From positions 62,001-126,000 of the forward strand of contig JAPLKS010000022.1 of the NCBI GenBank assembly GCA_026387915.1: 64,000 bases of DNA. The letters run 5' to 3'. Origin of the DNA: Gemmatimonadota bacterium (GTDB taxonomy: Bacteria > Gemmatimonadota > Gemmatimonadetes > Gemmatimonadales > Gemmatimonadaceae). The position numbers and the translations under genes were made by a program. Shown here piece after piece: positions 26,659-36,500 of the stretch; the first letter of the stretch is position 1, and the number at the start of each line of letters is the position of its first letter. The notes under the pieces were generated by a model that saw only the letters and a program-made list of their open reading frames with translations, searched no databases and was not told the DNA's origin.

Positions 26659-27435
26659 ATGAACAAGCATACTTCCCTCGCAGTGCTGCTCTGTGCCGCG
26701 GTGTTGACGGCCTGCGGTACCAAGCAGTTTCAGGACATCACGTCGCCGCCCGCCCAGTCGAAGATTCGCTTCTTCAACTTCGGCGTGAACGCGCCCGGCG
26801 TGAACTTTTATGCCAACACGACGAAGATGACGGCTATCAGCTCGACATCGGGCGTCGAATCCACCACCGGCGTCGTGTACGGTGCCGGTGGCGTCTCGTC
26901 CACCGGCTACTACACGGCGATCGCGCCGGGATCGTACACGTTTTCCGGCAATATCGCCGCCGCGACCGACAAGGATCTTGCGATCTCCAAGGTCACGTCG
27001 TCGCTCACTGCAGGCAGCGCGTACTCGTTCTACATGAGCGGGTTCTACGACGCCACGGCGAAGAGCGTCGAGGGGTTTGTTGTCGCGGACAACTACCCGG
27101 CGACCATTGACTGGACGCAGTCGTATGTGCGGTTCGTGAATGCCGTGTCGAACGCCAATCCGATGGTCCTGTACGCCAAGAATCAGACGACCACCACGGA
27201 AAGTGCCGTGGGTGCCGCCACGGCGTACAAGGCTGCTGGCGCGTTCGTGGCCATTCCGTCCGGCGTCTATGACTTGACCGCGCGCTTTGCGGATCAGACG
27301 ACGGCGTTCCCGGCCCGAATCGGTGTGTCGTTTGTCGCCGGCAAGGTCTACACGGTCTCCGCGCTTGGTGACATCACGGTGCAGTCGACGACGCTCACGA
27401 ACAGAGCCCGCCTCGACAACACGGCCAACCGGTAG
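26659..27435 (+). CDS. DUF4397-type lipoprotein, third gene of the SusCD operon
   Basis: 258 residues from ATG 26659, seven bases after susD. The lipoprotein signal ends LTAC (Cys about 19). The mature part has two similar beta-rich modules, IRFFNFGVNAPGVNFYAN... and VRFVNAVSNANPMVLYAKN..., each followed by a YTxxxG-type beta-sandwich (SYTFSGN; VYDLTAR). This matches the DUF4397 fold, often found in surface proteins. The role is unknown. Its place suggests an accessory surface lipoprotein that helps the SusCD pair capture substrate. A strong terminator follows. Confidence 0.82.
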   Translation: MNKHTSLAVLLCAAVLTACGTKQFQDITSPPAQSKIRFFNFGVNAPGVNFYANTTKMTAISSTSGVESTTGVVYGAGGVSSTGYYTAIAPGSYTFSGNIAAATDKDLAISKVTSSLTAGSAYSFYMSGFYDATAKSVEGFVVADNYPATIDWTQSYVRFVNAVSNANPMVLYAKNQTTTTESAVGAATAYKAAGAFVAIPSGVYDLTARFADQTTAFPARIGVSFVAGKVYTVSALGDITVQSTTLTNRARLDNTANR

Positions 27436-27453
27436 TTCGCTCGGTAGGTCGCT

Positions 27454-27480
27454 GGGTACCACTGGTACCACTGGTACCAC
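27454..27480 (+). repeat. Short tandem repeat, TGGTACCAC-type, three copies
   Basis: GGGTACCAC, TGGTACCAC and TGGTACCAC follow head to tail, each unit containing the palindrome GGTACC. The repeat lies between the DUF4397 stop and its terminator, in the 3' untranslated part of the transcript. Confidence 0.75.
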
Positions 27481-27485
27481 AGTTC

Positions 27486-27519
27486 AAAAAAGCCCTCGGC
27501 AGTTGCCGAGGGCTTTTTT
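27486..27519 (+). terminator. Strong intrinsic terminator of the susC-susD-DUF4397 operon
   Basis: Sixteen-base arms AAAAAAGCCCTCGGCA (27486-27501) and TGCCGAGGGCTTTTTT (27504-27519) form a near-continuous hairpin that ends in six T. The A-tract on the other arm makes it usable in both directions. Confidence 0.95.
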
Positions 27520-27609
27520 GTTGGCCGCGCCGCCTAACCGTCGCGACAAGAAGATCGTACTTTCCAGACGAGGACTCGGGTCATCTCATTCGAACAGGTC
27601 GGGGTCATC

Positions 27610-28149
27610 ATGAAAGTGCTCAGGCATTTCCTCGCACTCTTGGTTGTGATCGGCAATCAACATCCGCTGATCGCGCAAAGCACACCCGTGGCACCATCGC
27701 GACCGCAGATCATCGCTGCGGCTCGCGAAATTCTCGAACAGGCGCACTACACCTCACTCGTCACCATCGGCCCCGACGGCCAGCCGCAAGCGCGCATCGT
27801 CGACCCCTTTGTGCCGGATTCAGCGTTTACTATCTGGATTGCCACCAATCCGCTGACGCGCAAAGTGCAGGACATTCAACGGGACGCGCGCGTCACCTTG
27901 CTGTACTTCAATGCCGCCGCGTTCGAATACGTCACCGTGTATGGCACAGCAGTGCTCGATACGACGGCGGCGCAGAAGGCGATGCACTGGAAAACCGAAT
28001 GGGCGACACTGTACAAAAACCAGAATCGCGGGGACGATTACGCGCTGATTCGCATCCGTCCGTCGCGGCTCGAGGTGGTCAGCGTGCGACGCGGGATTAA
28101 CAATGATCCCAAAACGTGGCGCCCGGTGACGATTGATCTCCCTCGGTAG
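27610..28149 (+). CDS. Exported pyridoxamine-5'-phosphate-oxidase-fold protein
   Basis: 179 residues with a signal peptide (HFLALLVVIGNQHPLIAQS) in front of a split-barrel flavin-binding domain of general-stress-protein type: YTSLVTIGPDGQPQARIVDPF, FTIWIATNPLTRKVQDIQRDARVTLLYF, VTVYGTAVL. The family usually sits in the cytoplasm and binds FMN, F420 or heme. Export is therefore unusual and is flagged. About 90 bases separate it from the terminator upstream, and it stands 79 bases before the cyclophilin gene. Confidence 0.82.
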   Translation: MKVLRHFLALLVVIGNQHPLIAQSTPVAPSRPQIIAAAREILEQAHYTSLVTIGPDGQPQARIVDPFVPDSAFTIWIATNPLTRKVQDIQRDARVTLLYFNAAAFEYVTVYGTAVLDTTAAQKAMHWKTEWATLYKNQNRGDDYALIRIRPSRLEVVSVRRGINNDPKTWRPVTIDLPR

Positions 28150-28228
28150 TGCGCGACGCACGACGATGCTTTCGTGTGCGGAAAGTCCGCCGCGCGTATC
28201 CATTCGGACCACTCCTTGCCCCACCGTC

Positions 28229-28969
28229 ATGTCTCGCCGCACTTCTATTCTGCCGTTGCTGATTGGCGCCACGCTCCTCGTGTTGGACGCGTGTGTGTCG
28301 ATCGCCCCATCGGTCGGCACGGTGGCGGCCGATGTCGGCACCACCGCCACGCGCCGCGCGCTGTTACTCGATCCCGCGAATGCCGCGTGGCGTGCAGCCG
28401 CACCACCCGTGTCGCGGCTGCGTTTTGAAACCACTAAGGGCGTTTTCGTCCTTGAACTGGTGCGCAGTTGGGGCCCGATCGGTGCGGACCGGTTCTACAA
28501 CCTCGCACGGCTCGGGTATTACGACGACACGCGGGTGCACCGCATGCGCACCGGCTACATCGCGCAGTGGGGATTGCACGGCGACTCAGCCGTCAACGCC
28601 GCCTGGAAGGGACGCTATCTGCATGATGACGCACCCCGCTCCAATAATCGCCGCGGCACCTTTGCTTTTTCGTACGAGGGGCCCGGCCATGATAACACCC
28701 GCAATACGCAGCTCTTTGTGAATCTGGCCGACAACGTCCGCAACGACGCCGAACCATTCACGGTGCTGGGCACGGTCGTCGAAGGGCTCGCCGTGCTGGA
28801 CAGTCTGTACGGCGGATACGGCGAGAACTCGGGGAGCGGCGTCCGGCAGGGCAAACAGGGGCCGCTTGAGAGGGGCGGCAACGCCTTTATGGACCGCGAG
28901 TACCCGAAGCTCGACCGAATTTTGCGAGTGACGGTGACGGTTCCGCCGCCGCCCCGCCCTGGAGACTGA
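28229..28969 (+). CDS. Cyclophilin-type peptidyl-prolyl isomerase, lipoprotein
   Basis: From ATG 28229 there are 246 residues with a lipoprotein-like signal ending LDAC. The cyclophilin domain begins at RFETTKGVFVLELV. The catalytic Arg lies in VHRMRTGYIAQWGLHGD (equivalent of FHR..pgFmiQgGD), and the second conserved block is NTQLFVNLADN. About 55 residues separate the lipid anchor and the domain. It is a likely periplasmic foldase anchored to a membrane. Confidence 0.88.
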   Translation: MSRRTSILPLLIGATLLVLDACVSIAPSVGTVAADVGTTATRRALLLDPANAAWRAAAPPVSRLRFETTKGVFVLELVRSWGPIGADRFYNLARLGYYDDTRVHRMRTGYIAQWGLHGDSAVNAAWKGRYLHDDAPRSNNRRGTFAFSYEGPGHDNTRNTQLFVNLADNVRNDAEPFTVLGTVVEGLAVLDSLYGGYGENSGSGVRQGKQGPLERGGNAFMDREYPKLDRILRVTVTVPPPPRPGD

Positions 28970-29084
28970 CCGGTCCCACCGTCCGGTCTGCCTAGGCCCG
29001 TAAACCCACCATTCGAGCCCTGCCTCCATTAGCATTAACACAGTTCCCCGCTGGTCCCTTTTCGTCCATTTCGGAGTTTCTGTG

Positions 29085-29882
29085 ATGCGGCGCGCGCTCC
29101 CCCTTCTGCTCCTCTCCTCAGTCGTTATCGGCTGCGTTTCTAAAACACCAGAGCCGGCTAAGGTGCCGCTCGATCAGGCACCCGTCGCGGCAGCCGCGGC
29201 TGGCGGTGATGATCTCTCGGGACCCGTCCTCGAGGTGCTCAATGCCTCGCCATACGTCTACCTGCGCATCAAGACTGCCAAAGGCGACGCCTGGGCTGCG
29301 GTTCCCGAAATGAAGATCGAAAAAGGCGCGACCGTGACGGTCTCGAACCCGATGCTGATGTCGAAGTTCGAATCCAAGTCACTCAAGCGCACCTTTGACG
29401 AGGTCTACTTCGGCACGATCGCTCCGGCTGGTGGAGCCCCCGCCGCTGCTGGCGCCCCTGCTCCCGCTGGCGCCCCTGCTCCCGCTGGTGCCGCTGGTGC
29501 CGCTGGTGAAAACCCGCACGCGACCGCTGGGCAGACCAGCGCCGCAGTCACGGCTGGCTCGGTTCCGAAGGCCTCCGGCGCAGACGCTCGGACGGTGAGC
29601 GAAACGTGGGCCCAAAAGGCGAGCCTCGCAGGAAAGTCCGTCACCATTCGCGGCATTGTGGTGAAGGTCAACATCGGCGTGATGGGAAAGAATTGGATTC
29701 ACCTGCAGGACGGCAGCGGCGATGCCAAGCTTGGGACCAATGACATCACCGTGACCTCCGCCAGCGCGGCATCCAATGGCGAGACGATCACCGTGACCGG
29801 CACCGTGCGCACGAATAAAGATTTTGGCGCGGGCTACGTCTACGCGATCATCGTTGAGGATGCGAAGATCACGAAGAAGTAA
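29085..29882 (+). CDS. Lipoprotein with Ala/Pro-rich linker and OB-fold domain
   Basis: ATG 29085 (GTG 29082 also possible) with CGGAG upstream. 265 residues: lipobox VIGC about 19, a conserved N-terminal beta domain (LEVLNASPYVYLRIKTAKGDAWAAVPE, about 46-72), then an Ala/Pro/Gly repeat (about 115-145). The C-terminal OB-fold-like region follows (SVTIRGIVVKVNIGVMGKNWIHLQDG, ITVTGTVRTNKDFGAGYVYAIIVEDAKI). The C-domain resembles NrfJ or tRNA_anti-like OB domains of secreted proteins. The function is not known. A long GC hairpin follows the stop. Confidence 0.72.
   Translation: MRRALPLLLLSSVVIGCVSKTPEPAKVPLDQAPVAAAAAGGDDLSGPVLEVLNASPYVYLRIKTAKGDAWAAVPEMKIEKGATVTVSNPMLMSKFESKSLKRTFDEVYFGTIAPAGGAPAAAGAPAPAGAPAPAGAAGAAGENPHATAGQTSAAVTAGSVPKASGADARTVSETWAQKASLAGKSVTIRGIVVKVNIGVMGKNWIHLQDGSGDAKLGTNDITVTSASAASNGETITVTGTVRTNKDFGAGYVYAIIVEDAKITKK
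29448..29508 (+). repeat. In-frame tandem repeat in the OB-fold lipoprotein gene
   Basis: Two exact 18-base copies of GCTGGCGCCCCTGCTCCC (29448-29483) are followed by GCTGGTGCC copies of nine bases to 29508. They encode the Ala/Pro/Gly linker. Units are multiples of nine, so the frame is kept when copy number changes. Confidence 0.75.
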
Positions 29883-29901
29883 ACGCACTCGTCGCAACGC
29901 A

Positions 29902-29940
29902 AATGGGGTGGTGCCGCTCACGCGGCACCACCCCATTTTC
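29902..29940. terminator. Bidirectional intrinsic terminator
   Basis: Exact 17-base arms AAATGGGGTGGTGCCGC (29902-29918) and GCGGCACCACCCCATTT (29923-29939) with loop TCAC, ending in TTTT on the plus strand and a matching AAA on the other side. It sits between two convergent genes (ends at 29882 and 29963). Confidence 0.92.
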
Positions 29941-29962
29941 CGTTCCCACCGTCAGTGGTGAC

Positions 29963-31912
29963 TTAGCGCGGATTGACGATCGGCAATTCCACAAAGCTTG
30001 CCTGCCCCGGCGCATGATAGATGCGCTGCGTGGCCTTGCGATAGTCCTCGGGCTTGGCGTTGAAGATGTTCGGCACAAACGTCTGCGGATTGCGATCATA
30101 GAGCGGGAACCACGCCGACTGCACCTGTACCATGATGCGATGGCCGGGGAGGAACACGTGATTCGTGGTCGGCAGCGCAAAGCGATACACGAGCGGCGTG
30201 TTGGCGGTAATCGCCTTGGGTGTCTCAAAACTTTCGCGATAGCGCCCGCGGAAAATGTCCATGGCCACCGCGAACTGGAATCCGCCCATCGCGGGCTGCA
30301 CGGGTACTTCGTCCGGATACACATCGATGAGTTTCACGACCCAATCCGCATCGGTACCGCTGGTGGACGCCACGAGATTGGCCATCGCTTGGCCGCTGAT
30401 CTTCACCGGTGCGATCAGTACATCGGTCGTAAACGTGAGCACATCCGTGCGTCCTGACATTTCACGCTGATCATCGGCGAGCCAGTCGGCCCATCGATTC
30501 GCCGTGTCATAACCCGAGGAGCGCGTGGGGCGCGCACGGAACGGCACCGGCTTGGCGGGATCGGAAATGTATTCGTCAAATCCCGCTGCCGTCGGTGGGG
30601 CAAAATTCAACCTCGACCCAGCCTGCATATACAGTGGCGTGGGGCGCACCGGGCATCCACTCGCGCACCCTGACGGCCAGGATTGCAAACGGCGCCACGT
30701 ATTGGTCCCACTCTCAAACGCGGTGACCGGTGCGACGTCGGCCGGCGGCGCATCGTCCTTGAGATAATGGTCGAGAAACGGACGCAACACCTCGCGCTGA
30801 AACGTTTGCGACGTATTGCTCTCCCAACGAATGGCGCCCAACGAACTGCCGTCGGCGATTTCGCCGCCGTGATGCCAGGGACCCATCACGAGAAAGACTT
30901 TGTCGTTGCTGGTGTCTTTGGGCTTGAGCGCCTTGTACACCGCAATCGCACCGTAGCTGTCTTCGGCGTCCCACAGGCTATGCACAATCATCACTGGAAT
31001 CTTGAGCGGTTGCGCCGCGAGGATTCTATCCATCGCCTGGTCCTGCCAAAACGCATCGTACGAGGGGTGCGCGAGTACTTTGCGCCAGAACCCGATCTGC
31101 TCCATGCCGCGCTGCCGCGCCATGTCGCCGGCGGAACCAGCGCGCATGAAGGCGTCGTATTCGTCGTAGTTCGTGGTCCACCACCGTTCGGAGTTATCGC
31201 GCGTGCCCACCTGCTCATACATGTACGCGAGGTTGTACTGCCGGAACGCGCCATTATGGAACCAGTCGTCGCCCATCCACCCATCCACCATCGGATTCAT
31301 TGGCACGCTCACCTTGAGCGCAGGGTGCGGATTCACGAGCGCCATCAGCGGCAGAAAGCCGTCGTACGAAATACCAAGAATGCCAACCTTGCCGTTGGAC
31401 TCCGGAATATTCTTCACGAGCCAGTCGACGGTGTCGTAGGTATCGGTGGCGTGGTCGACGTTCGTGGGGTTCAGCGGCCCACGCAACGGGCGGTTCATCA
31501 CGTAGTCGCCTTCGGAGCCGTACTTGCCGCGCACGTCTTGCACCACGCGGATGTAGCCGCCACCAATGATCACGTCGAGAGCGTTATCGTAGCCGTCGAT
31601 GGCCGTACCGAGGTGGGCGCTCGGTGAATAGGTGGTGAGTGCGGTGGCGTTGTACGGGGTGCGCGTGAGCAGAATGGGAGTGTGCGCGGCGCCCTTCGGC
31701 ACGAGAATCACGGTGTGCAACTTTACGCCGTCGCGCATCGGGATCATCACATCGCGCCGGACGTGGTCGAAGCCTGCGAAGGTTGGCGTGAGCTTGGCCG
31801 GTGTTTCGGCGGGAAGCGTCGGGACCTGCGCGTGGAGCCCAACCGTGCCCGACACTGCGAGCAGTAAGCCGAGCACCGTGGCGGGAATCCGGCGGGCGAT
31901 CGTGGAGAACAT
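29963..31912 (-). CDS. CocE/NonD-family alpha-amino-acid ester hydrolase-like protein
   Basis: Start at ATG 31912, with GGAG seven bases upstream and a signal peptide ending VGLHAQ; a longer frame to 31963 lacks this. 649 residues. Alpha/beta-hydrolase with MRDGVKLHTVILVPKG at the front, DVRGKYGSEGD, nucleophile Ser in GISYDGF (about 179), Asp in SLWDAEDSYG (about 312) and His in GPWHHGG (about 344). A C-terminal jelly-roll follows (about residues 400-640). The SYDG motif is the alpha-amino-acid ester hydrolase form. It is a paralogue of the gene at 10201-12087. Probably periplasmic; substrate unknown. Confidence 0.88.
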   Translation of the reverse strand: MFSTIARRIPATVLGLLLAVSGTVGLHAQVPTLPAETPAKLTPTFAGFDHVRRDVMIPMRDGVKLHTVILVPKGAAHTPILLTRTPYNATALTTYSPSAHLGTAIDGYDNALDVIIGGGYIRVVQDVRGKYGSEGDYVMNRPLRGPLNPTNVDHATDTYDTVDWLVKNIPESNGKVGILGISYDGFLPLMALVNPHPALKVSVPMNPMVDGWMGDDWFHNGAFRQYNLAYMYEQVGTRDNSERWWTTNYDEYDAFMRAGSAGDMARQRGMEQIGFWRKVLAHPSYDAFWQDQAMDRILAAQPLKIPVMIVHSLWDAEDSYGAIAVYKALKPKDTSNDKVFLVMGPWHHGGEIADGSSLGAIRWESNTSQTFQREVLRPFLDHYLKDDAPPADVAPVTAFESGTNTWRRLQSWPSGCASGCPVRPTPLYMQAGSRLNFAPPTAAGFDEYISDPAKPVPFRARPTRSSGYDTANRWADWLADDQREMSGRTDVLTFTTDVLIAPVKISGQAMANLVASTSGTDADWVVKLIDVYPDEVPVQPAMGGFQFAVAMDIFRGRYRESFETPKAITANTPLVYRFALPTTNHVFLPGHRIMVQVQSAWFPLYDRNPQTFVPNIFNAKPEDYRKATQRIYHAPGQASFVELPIVNPR

Positions 31913-32127
31913 GGGCGACTCCGGAGCGGTGGCGATCATCGACTGGCGGTGAATGGGACTCATTCACGCGCGGGCGTGGCGGAGCAGACGATACATGAAC
32001 CTGCCAGACAAGCCGGTAACGCGCCAGCTATCGTCGATGAAGTTGGAAACTCCTCGAGAGCGTTCAGAGCCGTCGCGCGCCACCAGCAGCGCGTAGCCGG
32101 TACGTGGGATACGACCTATCTTGCGCC

Positions 32128-33060
32128 ATGATCTCAACCGCCCGTCTGCTCGCGGCCGCCTCGGCCGGCTTCGCGTTCGTCGCGTCCGCTTCGCTGCATG
32201 CCCAGGCGGTCACCCCCGCCCTGCTCGAGGCGCGCGAGGTGCCGCGCGCCGACACCACCGTCGCGCTACGCGTCGGCGGGCGCGAGCTGATGGCCGAACT
32301 TCGGGTGCCTGCGGGACCGGGACCGCACCCGATTGCGATCATCATTCACGGCGGTTGCTGGGTCACCAAGTTCGCCGACGCGCGCTACATGCGGCCGATG
32401 GCCGAAGCTGTGCGGCAGGCGGGCATCGCGACGTTCAATATCTCATACCGCCGAGCGGACGAAGTTGGCGGTGCTTGGCCGGGAACGTTTCTCGACGTGG
32501 CGGCCGCCGCCGCGATGGTGCGCGAACTGGTGCCGCGCTATCACCTCGACCTCACGCGCCTCGTCACCACCGGTCACTCGGCGGGCGCGCATCTCGCACT
32601 CTGGCTCGCGGCGCAGTCGAAGCTTCCGGCGACGAGTGCGGTGCGCGCGGCCGGTGTCCCGCTTCCGATCAAGGCGGTCGTCGCGCTCGACGGGCCCGGC
32701 GATCTCGCCGGCGCGAACGTGGCGATCACCTCGATCTGCGGCGGCCCGGTGCTCGAACAGCTGCTATCGAGTAAGCCGGACGAGAACGTCGAGCGCTGGC
32801 GCGATGCGTCACCCTCGTCGTGGCTCCCGCTCGGCGTGCCGCAGACCATGCTTCGCGGCGGACTCGACGCGCGGGTGGCGCCGCTCGGCTCGCCGACGGG
32901 CACGATGACCAACTACGCACGGCGTGCTACCGCCGCGGGGGATCTCGTCACCGTCGCGACGGCCGACACGACGAGCCATTTCGCGATGCTCGATCCGCAG
33001 AATCCCGCATTCGTCGTCGTGTTGCAGGCGCTCCGATCCGCCGTCGCGCCACGGCGCTGA
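32128..33060 (+). CDS. Secreted alpha/beta hydrolase (esterase/lipase, HGGxW type)
   Basis: 310 residues from ATG 32128 with signal peptide ending SLHAQ. The oxyanion motif IIHGGCW is about residue 73, nucleophile Ser in TTGHSAGAHLA about 150, and the late His in TSHFAML about 283. This is the hormone-sensitive-lipase-like/kynurenine-formamidase-like branch of the fold. It is divergent from the CocE-family gene at 29963-31912. The gap between them (31913-32127) shows no further supported element. Confidence 0.83.
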   Translation: MISTARLLAAASAGFAFVASASLHAQAVTPALLEAREVPRADTTVALRVGGRELMAELRVPAGPGPHPIAIIIHGGCWVTKFADARYMRPMAEAVRQAGIATFNISYRRADEVGGAWPGTFLDVAAAAAMVRELVPRYHLDLTRLVTTGHSAGAHLALWLAAQSKLPATSAVRAAGVPLPIKAVVALDGPGDLAGANVAITSICGGPVLEQLLSSKPDENVERWRDASPSSWLPLGVPQTMLRGGLDARVAPLGSPTGTMTNYARRATAAGDLVTVATADTTSHFAMLDPQNPAFVVVLQALRSAVAPRR

Positions 33061-33063
33061 CCG

Positions 33064-33357
33064 CTACCGCTCGCGAAGCGCGGTTCCTTTCTCGGTCGCG
33101 AGTGGCGCTGACGTCGGCGCGAATGTTTGCACCGCTACCTTCGTCACGTAGAGCGCCGTCGGCACCCCCACCCCCACGCCGATCAGGCTGAGGTTGGCGG
33201 CGAGGACCGCACCCGTCCAGCGATTCACGAGCGCGCGACTCTTGGTGGTCATGACCGCGGCCGCGGCCGTCGTGTCGACGGCAATGAGGGCGATCGTGCA
33301 CGTCCAAAAGACGAGCGGTCCGACCCGATCAAGCCACGCGACAAACGCATCGAGCAT
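33064..33357 (-). CDS. Small two-helix membrane protein, function unknown
   Basis: 97 residues from ATG 33357 with a good ribosome site (CGGAGAAATCGC before ATG). Two hydrophobic segments are visible, about residues 14-36 (LVFWTCTIALIAVDTTAAAAVM) and 48-72 (GAVLAANLSLIGVGVGVPTALYV). No known family is recognised. It converges on the hydrolase ending at 33060, only three bases away. Confidence 0.6.
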   Translation of the reverse strand: MLDAFVAWLDRVGPLVFWTCTIALIAVDTTAAAAVMTTKSRALVNRWTGAVLAANLSLIGVGVGVPTALYVTKVAVQTFAPTSAPLATEKGTALRER

Positions 33358-33524
33358 GCGATTTCTCCGGTAGACGGCAGATGGCAGGCTGGGGCGCTCC
33401 CATTACCACCGGATGTAACCTTTTTTGGGTCCCGTGTCCACCACCTGCCGGACGTCAACGTCCCCTCTCCCAGCACCGTAGATTCTCATTGACCCGTACT
33501 CTCCACCCGTACCAGGACGCCAGG

Positions 33525-36500
33525 ATGAGCCCCGCTCTTCGCCGTCTCCCAGCGGCTGCCCTACTGTTGGCCGCCGCCCTCTTCCCCGCCGCCGCATCCG
33601 CTCAAGGGCGCGGTGCCGCCCGCGACTCCGTGCAGATCAATCGCTCGGCGAACCCCGTGCTGCAGAACTTCAAGTTCCGCTCCATCGGACCGGCCGTCAT
33701 GGGCGGCCGCATCGACGACATCGCCGTGTCGGAGAGCAACCCGAACATCATCTACCTTGGCTACGCCGTGGGCGGCGTCTTCAAGTCGGAGAACAACGGC
33801 ACCACGTGGGCGCCGGTGTTCGAAGAGCAGAGCGTGGCGTCGATTGGCGACATTGCCGTGCATCCGCGCGACCCGAATGTTGTCTACGTCGGCACCGGTG
33901 AACCAAACAACCGGCAGACCTCGTCATTCGGTGACGGCATCTACAAGACCACCGACGGTGGCAAGACGTGGCAGAACATCGGCCTCAAAGAAACACAGAC
34001 AATCGCGCGCATTGTGATTGACCCGCGCAATCCTGAGGTCGTGTACGTCGCCTCACCGGGCCATCTCTTTGGCCCCAACGCTGAACGCGGCATCTACAAG
34101 TCGACCGACGGCGGCAAGACGTGGAATAAGATCCAGTACATCGACGAAAATACCGGCTTCACTGATATTCAGATGAGCCCGAGCAACTCAAGCGTGCTCG
34201 TCGCCGCCAGCTATCAGCGTCGCCGGAGCGGCTGCTGCTTCAACGGTGGCGGGGCCGGCAGTGCGCTTTGGCGTAGCGAGAACGCGGGACGCTCCTGGAC
34301 GAAGATCACGGACAAGGGGCTGCCGACTGGCACGTATGGCCGCATTGCCGTGGACATCGCGAAGTCGAACTCGAGCGTCTGGTATGCGCAGATCGAAGCG
34401 GGGAGCACCGGTGACGCGCCGGCGGTCGTACCGGCGGCCGTTGCCGCTGGCGCGGCTGGTGCCGCCGCGGGTGGTGGCGGTGGTGGCGGGCGCGGCGGAT
34501 TCGACTGGTGCAACAATGGTGCGCCGGCTGGGCTCGGTGGCCGAGGCGGAGAAGCCGATACCACGAAGCCACCAGCGCTTGATGCGGCCAAGGGCGGCAT
34601 CTTCCGCTCCGACAACGCAGGTCGTAGCTGGCACCTCGTGACCAACTGCAACGCGCGACCGATGTACTTCAGTCAGCTGCGCATCGATCCGCAGAACGAA
34701 AACACGATCTATGTCGCGGGACTGCCCGTGGCCAAGTCACTCGACGGCGGCAAGACCTTTACCGTCCTCGACGCGGCAGGCGGCACGGGCACGGCAGGCC
34801 ACGTGGACCAGCACGCGATTTGGATTAATCCCAAGAACTCGAATCACGTCATGATCGGCAACGATGGCGGACTCGACATCAGCTACGATCAGGGACGCAA
34901 CTGGCAGTTCGTGAATACGATGGCCGCCGGCCTCGCCTATGCGGTGAGCGCCGACATGCGGCATCCGTATCACGTGCAGTTCGGCTTGCAGGACAACAAC
35001 GCGTGGGGCGGGCCGAGCAGCAAGCGCGGCAGCGTCGGCATTATGAACTCCGACTGGTATCCGCTCGCCGGTGGCGACGGCTTCTGGACGCAAGCCGATC
35101 CGAACGATCACCACATCGTGTACGCCGAATCGCAGGACGGCAACACGACGCGCTTTGATCTGTCGACGGGGCAGCAGAAGAGCATTCGTCCGGCGCCGAT
35201 GGCCGCAGTCGCCGGTGCCGCAGCGGCGGGTGGCCGTGGTGCTGGTGGTGCCGGGCGTGGTGGTCGAGGCGCAGGTGCAGCAGCTGCGGGCGCCGCGGCG
35301 GCGGCTCCGGTTGCAGCAGCGGCTCCGGCCGCCTGTGTGGATGGCCGCGTTGGTGGCGGTGGTGGCGGTGGTGGTGGTCGCGCCGGTGGCGCGGGGAACG
35401 TGGTTAACTCGCAGCCGGGTGACAGCTACCGCTTCAACTGGAACACACCGTTCCTGCTCTCGCCGCACAGCGGCAGCATCGTCTGGCTCGGCGGCAATCG
35501 TCTGTTCAAGTCCGTCGATCGCGGCGACCATTGGGTGGCCAGCGCCGACCTCACCAAGCAGATCGATCGCTGCAAAATTGCGCTGATGGGTGCGGCGGGC
35601 ACGCAGCAACAGCTCTCGAAGAACGACGGCGTGGTGTCGTACAGCACGATCGTCTCGGTGAGCGAATCGCCTGTGATTCCGGGCATCGTGTGGGCCGGCA
35701 CGGATGACGGGCTGCTCCAGGTGAGCCGCGATGGTGGCGTGACCTTCACCGAAGTCGGCAAGAACATTGCTGGACTGCCGGCAAATCACGACTACTTTTT
35801 CTCGCGCGTCGACGCGTCGCACTTTGATGCCGGCACCGCCTACATCGCGGTTGACGGGCACCGCAGCGACGATCTCAAGCCGTACGTGTACGTCACCAAG
35901 GACTTCGGAAAGACGTTCACGGCGATCACCAACGGACTCCCCGCCTCCGGCAATGTGCAGGTGGTGCGCGAAGACCCGAAGAATCGCGACCTGCTGTACG
36001 TGGGCATGGAGTATGGGCTGTATGCCTCGCTCGACGCCGGCGCACACTGGGAAAAGTTCATGAATAACTATCCCACGGTGCGCACGGATGACATTCTCGT
36101 GCACCCGCGCGATAACGACCTGATTATTGCCACGCACGGCCGCAGCATCTTCATTGCCGACGACATCACGCCGCTCCAGCAGCTGACGGCCGCGGTCAAG
36201 GAATCGGATGCGTTCTTGTTCGACGTGCGTCCGGCGATCAATTACCTCAACGATCGTCAGCTGCAGCAGCACTCGGGCGGCCAGCAGTTGTTTGTCGGCG
36301 ACAACGCGCCGCGCGGCACGTCCATTAGCTATTGGCTGAAGTCCGCGGCGACGGGCGATGTGAAAATCTCGGTGACCGACGCCGCGGGCCGCACGCTCTG
36401 CACGAGCGATGGCCCCAAGAGCGCGGGCATCAACCGCGTGCAGTGGGCGTTGATTTCTCCGCTGCTCAACGCCGCTGGCCGTGGCGCGGGCGCGGCTGGT

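Noticed and set aside
27454-27480. GGTACC repeats as regulatory operators
   Set aside because: They lie after the operon's last stop and before its terminator, so a role in controlling initiation is unlikely. They are kept as a simple repeat.
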